Below, one piece after another: positions 37,855-51,520 of a DNA stretch of 64,000 nt. Position numbers and translations under genes: made by a program. Origin of the DNA: Ridgeia piscesae (lineage: Eukaryota; Annelida; Polychaeta; Sabellida; Siboglinidae). The stretch is from assembly GCA_025642075.2 (NCBI GenBank), contig JAODUO010001668.1, forward strand, positions 1 to 64,000, written 5' to 3'. Each line of letters begins with the position of its first letter. Position 1 is the first letter of the stretch. The notes below the pieces were generated by a model. The model saw only the letters and a program-made list of their open reading frames with translations, was not told the DNA's origin and made no database searches.

Positions 37855-40800
37855 GTAATGATGACTCCTGGCTGTCCCTGTTCATGATCCTTTGCTGTAA
37901 TGCTGCTCATGATCCTTTGCTGTCATGATGACTCCTGGCTGTCCCTGCTTATGATCCTTTGCTGTCATAATGACTCCTGGCTGTCCCTGTTCATGATCCT
38001 TTGCTGTAATGATGACTCCTGGCTGTGCCTGTTCATGATCCTTTGCTGTCATGATGACTCCTGGCTGTCCCTGTTCATGATCCTTTGCTGTAGTGATGAC
38101 TCCTTGCTGTCCCTGTTCATGATCCTTTGCTGTAATGATGACTCCTGGCTGTCCCTGTTAATAATCCTTTGCTGTAATGATGACTCCTGGCTGTCCCTGT
38201 TCATGATCCTTTGCTGTAATGATGACTCCTGGCTGTCCCCATTCATGATCCTTTGCTGTCATGATGACTCCTGGCTGTCCCTGTTCATGATCCTTTGCTG
38301 CAATGATGACTCCTGGCTGTCCCTGTTCATGATCCTTTGCTGTAATGATGACTCCTGGCTGTCCCTGTTCATGATCCTTTGCTGTAATGATGACTCCTTG
38401 CTGTCCCTGTTCATGATCCTTTGCTGTAATGATGACTCCTGGCTGTCCCTGTTCATGATCCTTTGCTGTAATGATGACTCCTGGCTGTCCCTGTTCATGA
38501 TCCTTTGCTGTAATGATGACTCCTGGCTGTCCCTGTTCATGATCCTTTGCTGTAATTATGACTCCTGGCTGTCCCTGTTCATGATCCTTTGCTGTCATGA
38601 TGACCCCTGGCTGTCCCTGTTCATGATCCTTTGCTGTAATTATGACTCCTGGTTGTCCCTGTTCATGATCCTTTGCTGTAATGATGACTCCTGGCTATCC
38701 CTGTTCATGATCCGTTGCAGTAATGATGACTCCTGGCTGTCCCTGCTTCATGATCCTTTGCTGTAATTATGACTCCTAGCTGTCCTTGTTCATGATCCTT
38801 TGCAATAATGATGACTCCTGGCTGTCCCTGTTCATGATCCTTTGCTGTAATGATGACTCCTGGCTGTCCCTGTTCATGATCCTTTGCTGTAATGATGACT
38901 CCTGGCTGTCCCTGTTCATGATCCTTTGCTGTAATGATGACTCCTGGTTGTCCCTGTTCATGATCCTTTGCTGTAATGATGACTCCTGGCTGTCCCTGTT
39001 TATGATCCTTTGCTGTAATGATGACTCCTGGCTGTCCCTGTTCATGATCCTTTGCTGTAATGATGACTCCTTGCTGTCCCTGTTCATGATCCTTTGCTGT
39101 AATGATGACTCCTGGCTGTCCCTGTTCATGATCCTTTGCTGTAATGATGACTCCTGGCTGTCCCTGTTCATGATCCTTTGCTGTAATATGACTCCTGGCT
39201 GTCCCTGTTCATGATCCTTTGCTGTAATGATGACTCCTGGCTGTCCCTGTTCATGATCCTTTGCTGTAATGATGACTCCTGGCTGTCCCTGTTCATGATC
39301 CTTTGCTGTAATGATGACTCCTGGCTGTCCCTGTTCATGATCCTTTGCTGTAATGATGACTCCTGGCTGTCCCTGTTCATGATCCTTTGCTGTAATGATG
39401 ACTCCTGGCTGTCCCTGTTCATGATCCTTTGCTGTCCCTGTTCATGATCCTTTGCTGTAATTATGACTCCTGGCTGTCCCTGTTCATGATCCTTTGCTGT
39501 AATGATGACTCCTGGCTGTCCCTGTTCATGATCCTTTGCTGTAATGATGACTCCTGGCTGTCCCTGTTCATGATCCTTTGCTGTAATGATGACTCCTGGC
39601 TGTCCCTGTTCATGATCCTTTGCTGTAATTATGACTCCTGGCTGTCCCTGTTCATGATCCTTTGCTGTAATGATGACTCCTGGCTGTCCCCATTCATGAT
39701 CCTTTGCTGTCATGATGACTTCTGGCTGTCCCTGTTCATGATCCTTTGCTGTAATGATGACTCCTTGCTGTCCCTGTTCATGATCCTTTGCTGTAATGAT
39801 GACTCCTGGCTGTCCCTGTTCATGATCCTTTGCTGTAATGATGACTCCTTGCTGTCCCTGTTCATGATCCTTTGCTGTAATGATGACTCCTGGCTGTCCC
39901 TGTTCATGATCCTTTGCTGTAATGATGACTCCTGGCTGTCCCTGTTCATGATCCTTTGCTGTAATTATGACTGCTTGCTGTCCCTGTTCATGATCCTTTG
40001 CTGTAATTATGACTCCTGGCTGTCCCTGTTCATGATCCTTTGCTGTCATGATGACCCCTGGCTGTCCCTGTTCATGATCCTTTGCTGTAATTATGACTCC
40101 TGGCTGTCCCTGTTCATGATCCTTTGCTGTAATGATGACTCCTGGCTATCCCTGTTCATGATCCTTTGCAGTAATGATGACTCCTGGCTGTCCCTGTTCA
40201 TGATCCTTTGCAGTAATGATGACTCCTGGCTGTCCCTGTTCATGATCCTTTGCTGTAATTATGACTCCTAGCTGTCCTTGTTCATGATCCTTTGCAATAA
40301 TTATGACTCCTGGCTGTCCCTGTTCATGATCCTTTGCTGTAATTATGACTCCTGGCTGTCCCTGTTCATGATCCTTTGCTGTCATGATGACTCCTGGCTG
40401 TCCCTGTTCATGATCCTTTGCTGTAATGATGACTCCTGGCTGTCCCTGTTCATGATCCTTTGCTGTAATGATGACTCCTTGCTGTCCCTGTTCATGATCT
40501 TTGCTGTAAAGATGACTCCTTGCTGTCCCTGTTCATGATCCTTTGCTGTAAAGATGACTCCTTGCTGTCCCTGTTCATGATCCGTTGCTGTAATGATGAC
40601 TCATGGCTGTCCCTTCATGATCCTTTGCTGTATGATGACTCCTGCTGTCCCTGTTCATGATCCTTTGCTGTAATGATGACTCCTTGGCTGTCCCGTTCAT
40701 GATCCTTTGCTGTCATGATGCTCCTTGCTGTCCCTGTTCATGATCCTTTGCTGTCATGATGACTCCTTTGTCCCTGTTCATGATCTTTGCTGCCATGATG

Positions 40801-43262
40801 ACTCCTTGCTGTCCCTGTTCATGATCCTTTGCTGTAATGATGACTCCTGCTGTCCCTGTTCATGATCCTTTGCTGTATGATGACTCCTGCTGTCCCTGTC
40901 ATGATCTTTGCTGTAATGATGTCCTTGCTGTCCCTGTTCATGTCTTTGCTGTATGATGACTCCTGGCTGTCCCTGTCATATCCTTTGCTGTAATGATGAC
41001 TCCTGCTGTCCTTTATGATCTTTGCTGTAATGATGACTCCTGGCTGTCCCTGTTCATGATCCTTTGCTGTATGATGACTCCTGGCTGTCCCTGTCATGAT
41101 CCTTTGCTGTAATGCCTGGCTGTCCCTGTTCATGATCCTTTGCTGTAATGATGCCTGGCTGTCCCTGTTCATGATCTTTGCTGTATGATGACTCCTGGCT
41201 GTCCCTGTCATGATCCTTTGCTGATGATGACTCCTGGCTGCCTGTTCATGATCCTTTGCTGTAATGATGACTCCTGCTGTCCCTGTCATGATCCTTTGCT
41301 GTATGATGACTCCTGGTGTCCCTGTTATGATCCTTTGCTGTAATGATGACTCCTGCTGTCCCTGTCATGATCCTTTGCGTAATGATGACTCCTGCTGTCC
41401 CTGTTCATGATCCTTTGCTGTAATATGACTCCTGGCTGTCCCTGTTCATGATCCTTTGCTGTAATGATGACTCCTGCTGTCCCTGTTCATGATCCTTTGC
41501 GAATATGACTCCTGGCTGTCCCTGTTCATGATCCTTTGCGTAAATGACTCCTGCTGCCCTGTTCATGATCCTTTGCTAATTATGACTCCTGGCTGCCCTG
41601 TTCATGATCCTTTGCTAATGATGCCTCCTGGCTGTCCCTGTTCATGATCCTTTGCGTAATGATGCCTCCTGGCTGTCCTGTTCTGATCCTTTGCGTAATG
41701 ATGCCTCCTGGCTGTCCTGTTCATGATCCTTTGCAGTAATGATGCTCCTGGCTGTCCCTGTTCATGATCCTTTGCGTAATGATGCCTCCTGGCTGTCCCT
41801 GTTCATGATCCTTTGCGTAATGATGCTCCTGGCTGTCCCTGTTCATGATCCTTTGCGTAATGATGCTCCTGGCTGCCCTGTTCTGATCCTTTCGTAATGA
41901 TGACTCCTGGCTGCCTGTTCTGATCCTTTGCGTAATTATGACTCCTGGCTGCCCTGTTCATGATCCTTTGCTGTAATTATGACTCCTGGCTGCCCTGTTC
42001 ATGTCCTTTGCGTAATATGCTGCCTGTCATGATCCTTTGCTGTAATGATGACTCCTGCTGTCCCTGTTCATGATCCTTTGCTGTAATGATGACTCCTGGC
42101 TGTCCCTGTTCATGATCCTTTGCTGTATGATGACTCCTGGCTGTCCCTGCTCATGATCCTTTGCTGTATGATGACTCCTGGCTGTCCCTGTTCATGATCC
42201 TTTGCTGTAATGATGACTCCTGGCTGTCCCTGTTCATGATCCTTTGCTGTAGTGATGACTCCTGGCTGTCCCTGCTCATGATCCTTTGCTGTGATGATGA
42301 CTCCTGGCTGTCCCTGTTCATGATCCTTTGCTGTAATGATGACTCCTGGCTGTCCCTGTTCATGATCCTTTGCTGCAATGATGACTCCTGGCTGTCCCTG
42401 TTCATGATCCTTTGCTGTAATTATGACTCCTAGCTGCCCTTGTTCATGATCCTTTGCAATAATTATGACTCCTGGCTGTCCCTGTTCATGATCCTTTGCA
42501 ATAATGATGCCTCCTGGCTGTCCCTGTTCATGATCCTTTGCAGTAATGATGCCTCCTGGCTGTCACTGTTCGTGATCCTTTGCAGTAATGATGCCTCCTG
42601 GCTGTCACTGTTCATGATCCTTTGCAGTAATGATGCCTCCTGGCTGTCCCTGTTCATGATCCTTTGCAGTAATGATGCCTCCTGGCTGTCACTGTTCATG
42701 ATCCTTTGCAGTAATGATGCCTCCTGGCTGTCCCTGTTCATGATCCTTTGCAGTAATGATGCCTCCTGGCTGTCCCTGTTCGTGATCCCTTACAGTAATG
42801 ATGACTCCTGGCTGTCACTGTTCGTGATCCTTTGCAGTAATTATGACTCCTGGCTGCCCTTGTTCATGATTCTTTGCTGTAATTATGACTCCTGGCTGCC
42901 CTTGTTCATGATCCTTTGCTGTAATTATGACTCCTGGCTGCCCTTGTTCATGATCCTTTGCTGTAATTATGACTCCTGGCTGCCCTTGTTCATGATCCTT
43001 TGCTGTAATTATGACTCCAGCTGCCGTTGTTCATGATCCTTTGCTGTAATTATGACTCCTAGCTGCCCTTGTTCATGATCCGTTGCTGTAATTATGACTC
43101 CTGGCTGCCATTGTTCATGATCCTTTGCGGTAATTATGACTCCTTGCTGTCCCTGTTCATGATCCTTTGCTGTAATGATGACTCCTGGCTGTCCATGTTC
43201 ATGATCCTTTGCTGTAATTATGACTCCTGGCAGTCCCTGTTCATGATCCTCTGATGTAATTA
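37855..43262. repeat. 42-bp minisatellite in intron 2, about 129 copies
   Basis: The unit contains TGATCCTTTGCTGTAATGAT followed by GACTCCTGGCTGTCCCTGTT and CA. With 14 codons per unit, frames stay open on both strands, so open frames of up to 293 codons are artefacts. The consensus unit has no AG dinucleotide on the transcribed-sense strand. Variants with AATAAT, CAGTAATGATGCCTCC and CTGCCCTTG are clustered. A block of about 1.45 kb is repeated (about 38600-38810 matches 40050-40300). Units between about 40560 and 42130 are full of 1-4 nt losses, unlike either side. Confidence 0.95.
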
Positions 43263-44689
43263 TAACTCCTGGATACCAATAGGTAACATGATAATTGTAG
43301 CAAAACCGTTGTGGTACAAGATGCCAACTCCATAATTATTTTTTTAACAAAATGAAATCCATGGAAGCTGCCTGTATAGTGTAACATATTAAAATACAAA
43401 AAAATTAACACTCATACTACAAACTACCAATGTACATGCTATTTTGATTAGTTGGATTGGATTGTTGCCAGCCATTGAGAGGTCAGCTGGTCTCTTCATT
43501 AGTGATATATATTATATACATATATAATAGACCATGAAACAAACCACGCAGGGGAATGACTTTGGTTCTAAGCAGCCATGCTTGTGACAATGGTGTGCTG
43601 ACAGCTACCTGGCAGTACTTAGATCATGTGGTGGCCATTATGATGCATCAATTGGTTCATATCATTGACATTTATGCTGTACAAATGATTTACAAGGAAG
43701 CACGTTCATGCAAATAAGAAATTGATCATTGAAGAAATAAGCAATATTATACAGTTACAATGGCCTTTAGAGAAGACACATTCAAAGCAGCCTTGTTGTA
43801 TGTTCCTGCACAAGACAGACCCAGCTGGAGTGGACACTGACTGTGTGAAGCAAGCAAGCTGTCATAGTTATACCTCAGCAGGCAGTGTGAGAGAAAGAGA
43901 CAGAGAGAGAGAGCTACAGTTTAAATATTGGATTGCACATTTTCATGGATGATCCACAAACTTTCTGAAGAAAAGTAACACTTTTTATTTATTGAAACAA
44001 TTTGAAGTTGGTTACAAATTCTTACCAATTTTATGGTTTGTAGCACACCTTAGATGGACATAAATACATTGTTCATTATGTTATATAGGTATTATCTGCA
44101 AGTGATCCGGGTACAACCATAAGATAAGAAAATGTTATATAATTAGCAAAAAAGCTGTTAACATTACAAATTTATGTTGTAGGGCATAATTACATATACT
44201 CCTAGTGAGAAATCAATGTCTATGTCCATTTAAGGCCATCTGGAGGAAGGACAGTCTTGCTACCTCAGTGGTGATAGACAAGCTTCATATAATGTTCACA
44301 TAAGATGCATCCTACCAGCTGGTAACTGTCACAAAGACTCATCTAAGTCAACACAATTTAAAAAACAAAGGAGCACAAACAAATCCATTCATCTGGCTAA
44401 ACCTTGATATTGAAGTGACTTTCCATCCCTTATGGCCTTATGGAAATGGGTCATTGATACTCCTAGCTATTGTCAAGTTCCATATGAATTATTATCACTT
44501 TATGTCGCAAAATAGTAAAATAAATGGCATCATTGAGGCAAAGAAAAAGGATGGGTCTTTCACAGTCTCTTGTGTCATCCATGTCGATGATGTGTCATCC
44601 ATGTCGGTGATATGTCATCCATGTCGGTGATGTGTCGTTCTTCTCATTCCTTTTGACATTGTTCAGACCAAGTTGTTTTTGCAAGTGTG
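43263..44689. other. Intron 2, unique middle part
   Basis: Unique AT-rich sequence between the 42-bp and 48-bp arrays. No exon in phase with the gene could be found. A short triplicated ATGTCATCCATGTCGGTGAT-type phrase lies at 44574-44635. Confidence 0.5.
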
Positions 44690-47448
44690 GAGCTTCAGTT
44701 GTTGTTCTGCCTGACATGTGGGTCCAGGTAATACAGGCAGCTTCAGTTGTTGTTCTGCCTGACATGTGCGTCCAGGTAATACAGGCAGCTTCTGTTGTTG
44801 TTCTGCCTGACCTGTGCGTCCAGGTAATACAGGCAGCTTCAGTTGTTGTTCTGCCTGACATGTGTGTCCAGGTAATACAGGCAGCTTCAGTTGTTGTTCT
44901 GCCTGACCTGTGCGTCCAGGTAATACAGGCAGCTTCAGTTGTTGTTCTGCCTGACCTGTGCGTCCAGGTAATACAGGCAGCTTCAGTTGTTGTTCTGCCT
45001 GACATGTGCGTCCAGGTAATACAGGCAGCTTCAGTTGTTGTTCTGTCTGACATGTGTCCAGGTAATACAGGCAGCTTCAGTTGTTGTTCTGCCTGACCTG
45101 TGCGTCCAGGTAATACAGGCAGCTTCAGTTGTTGTTCTGCCTTACCTGTGCGTCCAGGTAATACAGGCATCTTTAGTTGTTGTTCTGCCTGACATGTGCG
45201 TCCAGGTAATACAGGCAGCTTCAGTTGTTGTTCTGCCTGACATGTGTCCAGGTAATACAGGCAGCTTCAGTTGTTCTGCCTGACATGTGTGTCCAGGTAA
45301 TACAGGCAGCTTCAGTTGTTGTTCTGCCTGACATGTGTCCAGGTAATACAGGCAGCTTCAGTTGTTGTTCTGCCTGACATGTGCGTCCAGGTAATACAGG
45401 CAGCTTCAGTTGTTGTTCTGCCTGACCTGTGCGTCCAGGTAATACAGGCAGCTTCAGTTGTTGTTCTGCCTGACATGTGCGTCCAGGTAATACAGGCAGC
45501 TTCAGTTGTTGTTCTGCCTGACCTGTGCGTCCAGGTAATACAGGCAGCTTCAGTTGTTGTTCTGCCTGACCTGTGCGTCCAGGTAATACAGGCAGCTTCA
45601 GTTGTTGTTCTGCCTGACATGTGCGTCCAGGTAATACAGGCAGCTTCAGTTGTTGTTCTGTCTGACATGTGTCCAGGTAATACAGGCAGCTTCAGTTGTT
45701 GTTCTGCCTGACCTGTGCGTCCAGGTAATACAGGCAGCTTCAGTTGTTGTTCTGCCTGACCTGTGCGTCCAGGTAATTCAGGCAGCTTCAGCTGTTGTTC
45801 TGCCTGACATGTGCGTCCAGGTAATACAGGCAGCTTCAGTTGTTGTTCTGCCTGACATGTGTCCAGGTAATACAGGCAGCTTCAGTTGTTGTTCTGCCTG
45901 ACATGTGTGTCCAGGTAATACAGGCAGCTTCAGTTGTTGTTCTGCCTGACATGTGTCCAGGTAATACAGGCAGCTTCAGTTGTTGTTCTGCCTGACATGT
46001 GGGTCCAGGTAATACAGGCAGCTTCAGTTGTTGTTCTGCCTGACATGTGGGTCCAGGTAATACAGGCAGCTTCAGTTGTTGTTCTGCCTGACATGTGTGT
46101 CCAGGTAATACAGGCAGCTTCAGTTGTTGTTCTGCCTGACATGTGCGTCCAGGTAATACAGGCAGCTTCAGTTGTTGTTCTGCCTGACATGTGTCCAGGT
46201 AATACAGGCAGCTTCAGTTGTTGTTCTGCCTGACATGTGCATCCAGGTAATACAGGCAGCTTCAGTTGTTGTTCTGCCTGACATGTGTCCAGGTAATACA
46301 GGCAGCTTCAGTTGTTGTTCTGCCTGACATGTGCGTCCAGGTAATACAGGCAGCTTCAGTTGTTGTTCTGCCTGACCTGTGCGTCCAGGTAATACAGGCA
46401 GCTTCAGTTGTTGTTCTGCCTGACCTGTGCGTCCAGGTAATACAGGCAGCTTCAGTTGTTGTTCTGCCTGACCTGTGCGTCCAGGTAATACAGGCAGCTT
46501 CAGTTGTTGTTCTGCCTGACATGTGTCCAGGTAATACAGGCAGCTTCAGTTGTTGTTCTGCCTGACATGTGCGTCCAGGTAATACAGGCAGCTTCAGTTG
46601 TTGTTCTGCCTGACATGTGCGTCCAGGTAATTCAGGCAGCTTCAGTTGTTGTTCTGCCTGACATGTGCGTCCAGGTAATACAGGCAGCTTCAGTTGTTGT
46701 TCTGCCTGACATGTGCGTCCAGGTAATACAGGCAGCTTCAGTTGTTGTTCTGCCTGACATGTGTCCAGGTAATACAGGCAGCTTCAGTTGTTGTTCTGCC
46801 TGACATGTGCGTCCAGGTAATACAGGCAGCTTCAGTTGTTGTTCTGCCTGACCTGTGCGTCCAGGTAATACAGGCAGCTTCAGTTGTTGTTCTGCCTGAC
46901 CTGTGCGTCCAGGTAATACAGGCAGCTTCAGTTGTTGTTCTGCCTGACATGTGTCCAGGTAATACAGGCAGCTTCAGTTGTTGTTCTACCTGACCTGTGC
47001 GTCCAGGTAATACAGGCAGCTTCAGTTGTTGTTCTGCCTGACATGTGTCCAGGTAATACAGGCAGCTTCAGTTGTTGTTCTGCCTGACATGTGTCCAGGT
47101 AATACAGGCAGCTTCAGTTGTTGTTCTGCCTGACCTGTGCGTCCAGGTAATACAGGCAGCTTCAGTTGTTGTTCTACCTGACCTGTGCGTCCAGGTAATA
47201 CAGGCAGCTTCAGTTGTTGTTCTGCCTGACATGTGTCCAGGTAATACAGGCAGCTTCAGTTGTTGTTCTGCCTGACCTGTGCGTCCAGGTAATACAGGCA
47301 GCTTCAGTTGTTGTTCTGCCTGACCTGTGCGTCCAGGTAATACAGGCAGCTTCAGTTGTTGTTCTGCCTGACCTGTGCGTCCAGGTAATACAGGCAGCTT
47401 CAGTTGTTGTTCTGCCTGACCTGTGCGTCCAGGTAATACAGGCAGCCA
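44690..47448. repeat. 48-bp (46-bp variant) minisatellite in intron 2, about 58 copies
   Basis: The unit contains GCAGCTTCAGTTGTTGTTCT, then GCCTGACATGTGCGTCCAGG and TAATACAG. Shorter 46-bp units lack two bases in TGTGCGTCC (giving TGTGTCC) and recur every few units. Sense-strand units read CCAG|GTAATACAG|GC, which resembles adjacent donor and acceptor dinucleotides. Both strands have spurious open frames. Confidence 0.95.
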
Positions 47449-48371
<923 letters not shown>

Positions 48372-48598
48372 CATTGACCAGTTGCTGCAGGACCGTAGGC
48401 CAGACCCTGAGGAGATGCTGAGGAACCTTGGCTTCACAACCGGGTCTAAAACAGAGTCTCGACGCCGTGTGCCAGTGCGCTTCCTTCAGAGCCCCTCATG
48501 CGCCAAGGGAATCTGTCTTGAGGAACTCATGAAGACAAACCCTGAGCTGAAGGAATGCATCGAGGCCTCTAAGGCCTTGATGACATCACAGAGAAACG
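48372..48598 (+). CDS. ITPRID-like exon 3 (KRAP/IP3R-binding motif)
   Basis: This exon encodes residues about 37-112: SIDQLLQDRRPDPEEMLRNL, then a GF, a short basic stretch, RRVPVRFLQSPSCAKGICLE and ELMKTNPELKECIEASKAL. The order DPEE-L-LGF, then R-P-RF-PS-AKGI, is the signature I recall for the IP3-receptor-binding domain of KRAP/ITPRID/TESPA1 proteins. The exon enters in phase 2 and leaves in phase 1 at AAACG|GTGAGT. Compared with vertebrate members the glutamate-rich continuation after AKGI looks divergent. Confidence 0.75.
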
Positions 48599-48764
48599 GT
48601 GAGTGGCACAGTGTCTTCTTCCCTGTGAGACGCTTGTGGGGAGTGGGTGGGGACTAACTACATCACTGCCTTCTCTTGTGGGGTGGGGACTACCTTGTAC
48701 TGTCAGTTCTGCCATGTCATTGATACTTCTCCAGCTATCCTGATATTCTACAGTTTATTCTTGG

Positions 48765-49143
48765 TGTTGGATGATCCTAACAGATGTATTGCCAGCTGTG
48801 GCAGCGTACACTGTCTGTGTCTTGGATGATCCTTGTCTTGCCAGCAGTGGCAATGTTCACTGTCTGAGTCTTGGATGATCCTAACAGATGTCTTGCCACC
48901 AGTAGCAATGTTCACTGTCTGAGTCTTGGATGATCCTAACAGATGTCTTGCCACCAGTGGCAATGTTCACTGTCTGAGTCTTGAATGATCCTAACAGATG
49001 TCTTGCCAGCAGTGGCAGTGTTCACTGTCTCGGTCTTGGATGATCCTAACAGATGTCTTGCCAGCAGTGGCAGTGTTCACAGTCTGGGGTCTTGGATGAT
49101 CCTAACAAATGTCTTGCCAGCAGTGGCAGTGTTCACTGTCTCA
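48765..49143. repeat. 55-bp minisatellite in intron 3, about 7 copies
   Basis: Units contain GTCTTGGATGATCCTAACAG, then ATGTCTTGCCAGCAGTGGCA and TGTTCACTGTCTGAG-type ends. Two neighbouring starts are 48868 and 48923. Nearly the whole intron (48599-49175) is this repeat. Confidence 0.85.
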
Positions 49144-49175
49144 ATGTTGTTTTACACATTGCATTGTCATTGCAG

Positions 49176-50335
49176 GTGGCCATATGCCGCCCATCTCGCT
49201 CAAGACTGTCAGCCGAATGGTGAAACGATTCACACAGCTGCACAAAGCACAACCACAGGAGACAAGTGTCCCAAGGAACCATGTTGAACCTATGGAGATA
49301 ACCTCTCCTGATGGCTACAAGTATAAGACAATACTTGACCCAGAGAACGCACGCTACCTTGACAAGCAGGGCCATTACAAATTGTCACGACGCAACCACT
49401 TTAATAAGATGCCAGATATTGAAAGTCCCTCATCCTCACCAGACCAGACATTGCCTTGTGAGGATGGTAAGACACCACTGAAGTTGAAGGTTGTCTGGAG
49501 CAAGAAGGATGGGAAGAATGAGAGGCAGGGGGGAGAGGGAGAGGAAGAGAAGGCCGTCATGCTGAGGAGACGATTGGAACTTGTTGAGTCAAACAAAGAG
49601 AACGTCAGCTTTCACATCGACCACAATGCTAACCTGCAGCCACAACCAGTTATCCAGCCGCTATGGCAGCCAGCGGGCTGGCTCATGCGGCCAAACCATG
49701 GTGCAGTTCTTGAACACTTTCTGCAACGGAGTTTCTCTCAGAAGAGCATCCAGTCAGAACACAAGAGTACTGATGCTTCTGCCATTAGTACACGGGATGG
49801 AGAGCTGTCTGGAAGAGAGCACCAACATGGCGTTGGTCATGATGTTGTAGAAACATTAGGTATGAGCAGTGCAGCATTGGGCATAATGGACGAGCACCAC
49901 TCTGACCAATCAAATGATTACTTATCAGGTAACAGTGTAGGCAAAGAAGGAAGTGAGGTGCCACATCTAAGGTGTGCATCACCTGAAGGAGAAGGTTCTG
50001 GTTCATGGAACACAGACTTAGATCCGAATGATATCTGTCACATGGAAGATGACAGTGACACACCACAGGGCGCTGGGGGTGACAAGAGTGAAGAGTCAGA
50101 GACAGCAAGAGATAGAGGAGGCCCCATGAGTAGTGGCAGCAGCAAGAAACAGTTGTTGCACCGACGTTCAAACTGGCACAGATCTACCAATTTCACAATC
50201 CAAGTAGAACCCGAGGAGCTGATGGCAGGTGAAAGGTTACACCCACTCAGTGCCTCCATGGTGGAGCAGGAGGGCGTGAGACGAGTGCCACCACTACATG
50301 GTGACGACTCACAGCTACCGTCATTTGAGATGGAG
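49176..50335 (+). CDS. ITPRID-like exon 4 (large acidic/serine-rich exon)
   Basis: The acceptor CATTGTCATTGCAG precedes it and the donor is ATGGAG|GTGAGG. The 1160 bp encode residues about 113-499, entering in phase 1 and leaving in phase 0. The start is basic (ISLKTVSRMVKRFTQLHKAQ). There is a K/E-rich stretch with KNERQGGEGEEEKAVMLRRR, then a long polar acidic segment. It ends with DSQLPSFEME, which joins VHSSDEDVVDES in the next exon and resembles the SFEMEE-type motif I recall from the family. No signal peptide or membrane segment is visible. Confidence 0.75.
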
Positions 50336-51001
50336 GTGAGGTGTCAGTTCTCTCCACATTGGTTATGATCTACTCTGGAAAAACAGAAAATGCTTTTGTA
50401 CATTTGTTGAACAAATTCCTGAATTTATTTAGACCATTGCAAGGTTCATTTTAAATCACAGCTGTAGTATGTGAATAGTTTAATTAATGTACACAGTTCA
50501 TTTAATAAGAAGAGTTTGTAGTTATATTTATTTGTCCTGTTGTTAAGGAATTAGTTGGAATGTTCTCCAAAATGTACCATTTAAAAAAATAAAATATGAC
50601 CGTACTGCATATTTTTTATTTCTAAACACTCTAGTAATTTTTGCATAATTTTACCCTAGAGAAAGTATTAAGCTACGACTCCTTGTTTGCAGATAAATGA
50701 TGTGGCAAAATAATGAATATGGTATTCAGTGGAAATAAATAGATCTTGTTGCAAATGTGCCTAGGCAGATGCGGTTCTTCTGGCAAATGCAGTAAAAAAG
50801 AAAAATTGTATTCACACAGGAATCAGATAGAAAATGTATAGAAATTATATAATTGCAGAGGTATTTTTTATTTTGCATGTGAATCCTAGTTTTATAGGCA
50901 AGTTGTCACAACCGTTTAGTTACTATCGTAACATATGCCATTTTGTGACTTGTATATCACAATATGTATTATAATTGTACTACTGATAAAACTTGTTCCA
51001 G
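50336..51001. other. Intron 4
   Basis: AT-rich unique intron between the donor GTGAGG and the acceptor ACTTGTTCCAG. Nothing else is seen. Confidence 0.7.
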
Positions 51002-51068
51002 GTCCATAGTTCAGATGAGGACGTTGTTGATGAAAGTTTGCCTGTCTTTAAGCGGGAAACCAGCAAAG
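51002..51068 (+). CDS. ITPRID-like exon 5
   Basis: A short exon encoding VHSSDEDVVDESLPVFKRET plus SK. It enters in phase 0 and leaves in phase 1 at GCAAAG|GTAGCA. The acidic DEDVVDE stretch continues the acidic end of the previous exon. The phase joins cleanly to 51405 (G|GT gives glycine). Confidence 0.7.
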
Positions 51069-51404
51069 GTAGCATGTTTCCCCCATTCCTCTTGTCAGTA
51101 AAGGCTGTGTAATGTGAGTCGGGTTGGTTTCAGTTCTTTTTTCCATTGCATACTTTATAATCATAATTACATTGTCATTGATCATTTTTCATAATAATAT
51201 AATTGTAATTTAGTTAGTAATGTATAATTGGGCATTGTAATTTACTATTGCAAATGTAATTTAAACCAACAGTGTAAGCGAAAATGTGTGAATTTAGTTT
51301 TTAAATGTACACTGAAACTGGGGAGAGGAACGGGACATCTGAGAGGGGATGCACTTAGAATACTGTAGAGTGAGCATAATGACGTCTGGATGGTGCTTGT
51401 GTAG

Positions 51405-51520
51405 GTTCACTGGTGCGCACTGGAAGTGGGCAGTCTGACAGCAGTGGCTTCATAGAGCTAGATGAAGAATCGGAAACAACAGCATCTTTTGCTAGAGATT
51501 CTTCAAAGGACTCAGTGATG
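51405..51520 (+). CDS. ITPRID-like exon 6 (SDSSGF motif)
   Basis: The acceptor GTGCTTGTGTAG precedes it and the donor is GTGATG|GTACGC. It encodes GSLVRTGSGQSDSSGFIELD, then EESETTASFARDSSKDSVM. The QSDSSGF-acidic pattern recalls a conserved short motif in KRAP-family proteins. It enters in phase 1 and leaves in phase 0. Confidence 0.7.

Noticed and set aside
37900..43254. Open frames on both strands across the 42-bp array
   Set aside because: The unit length is a multiple of three and the array lies inside intron 2 of the ITPRID-like gene.
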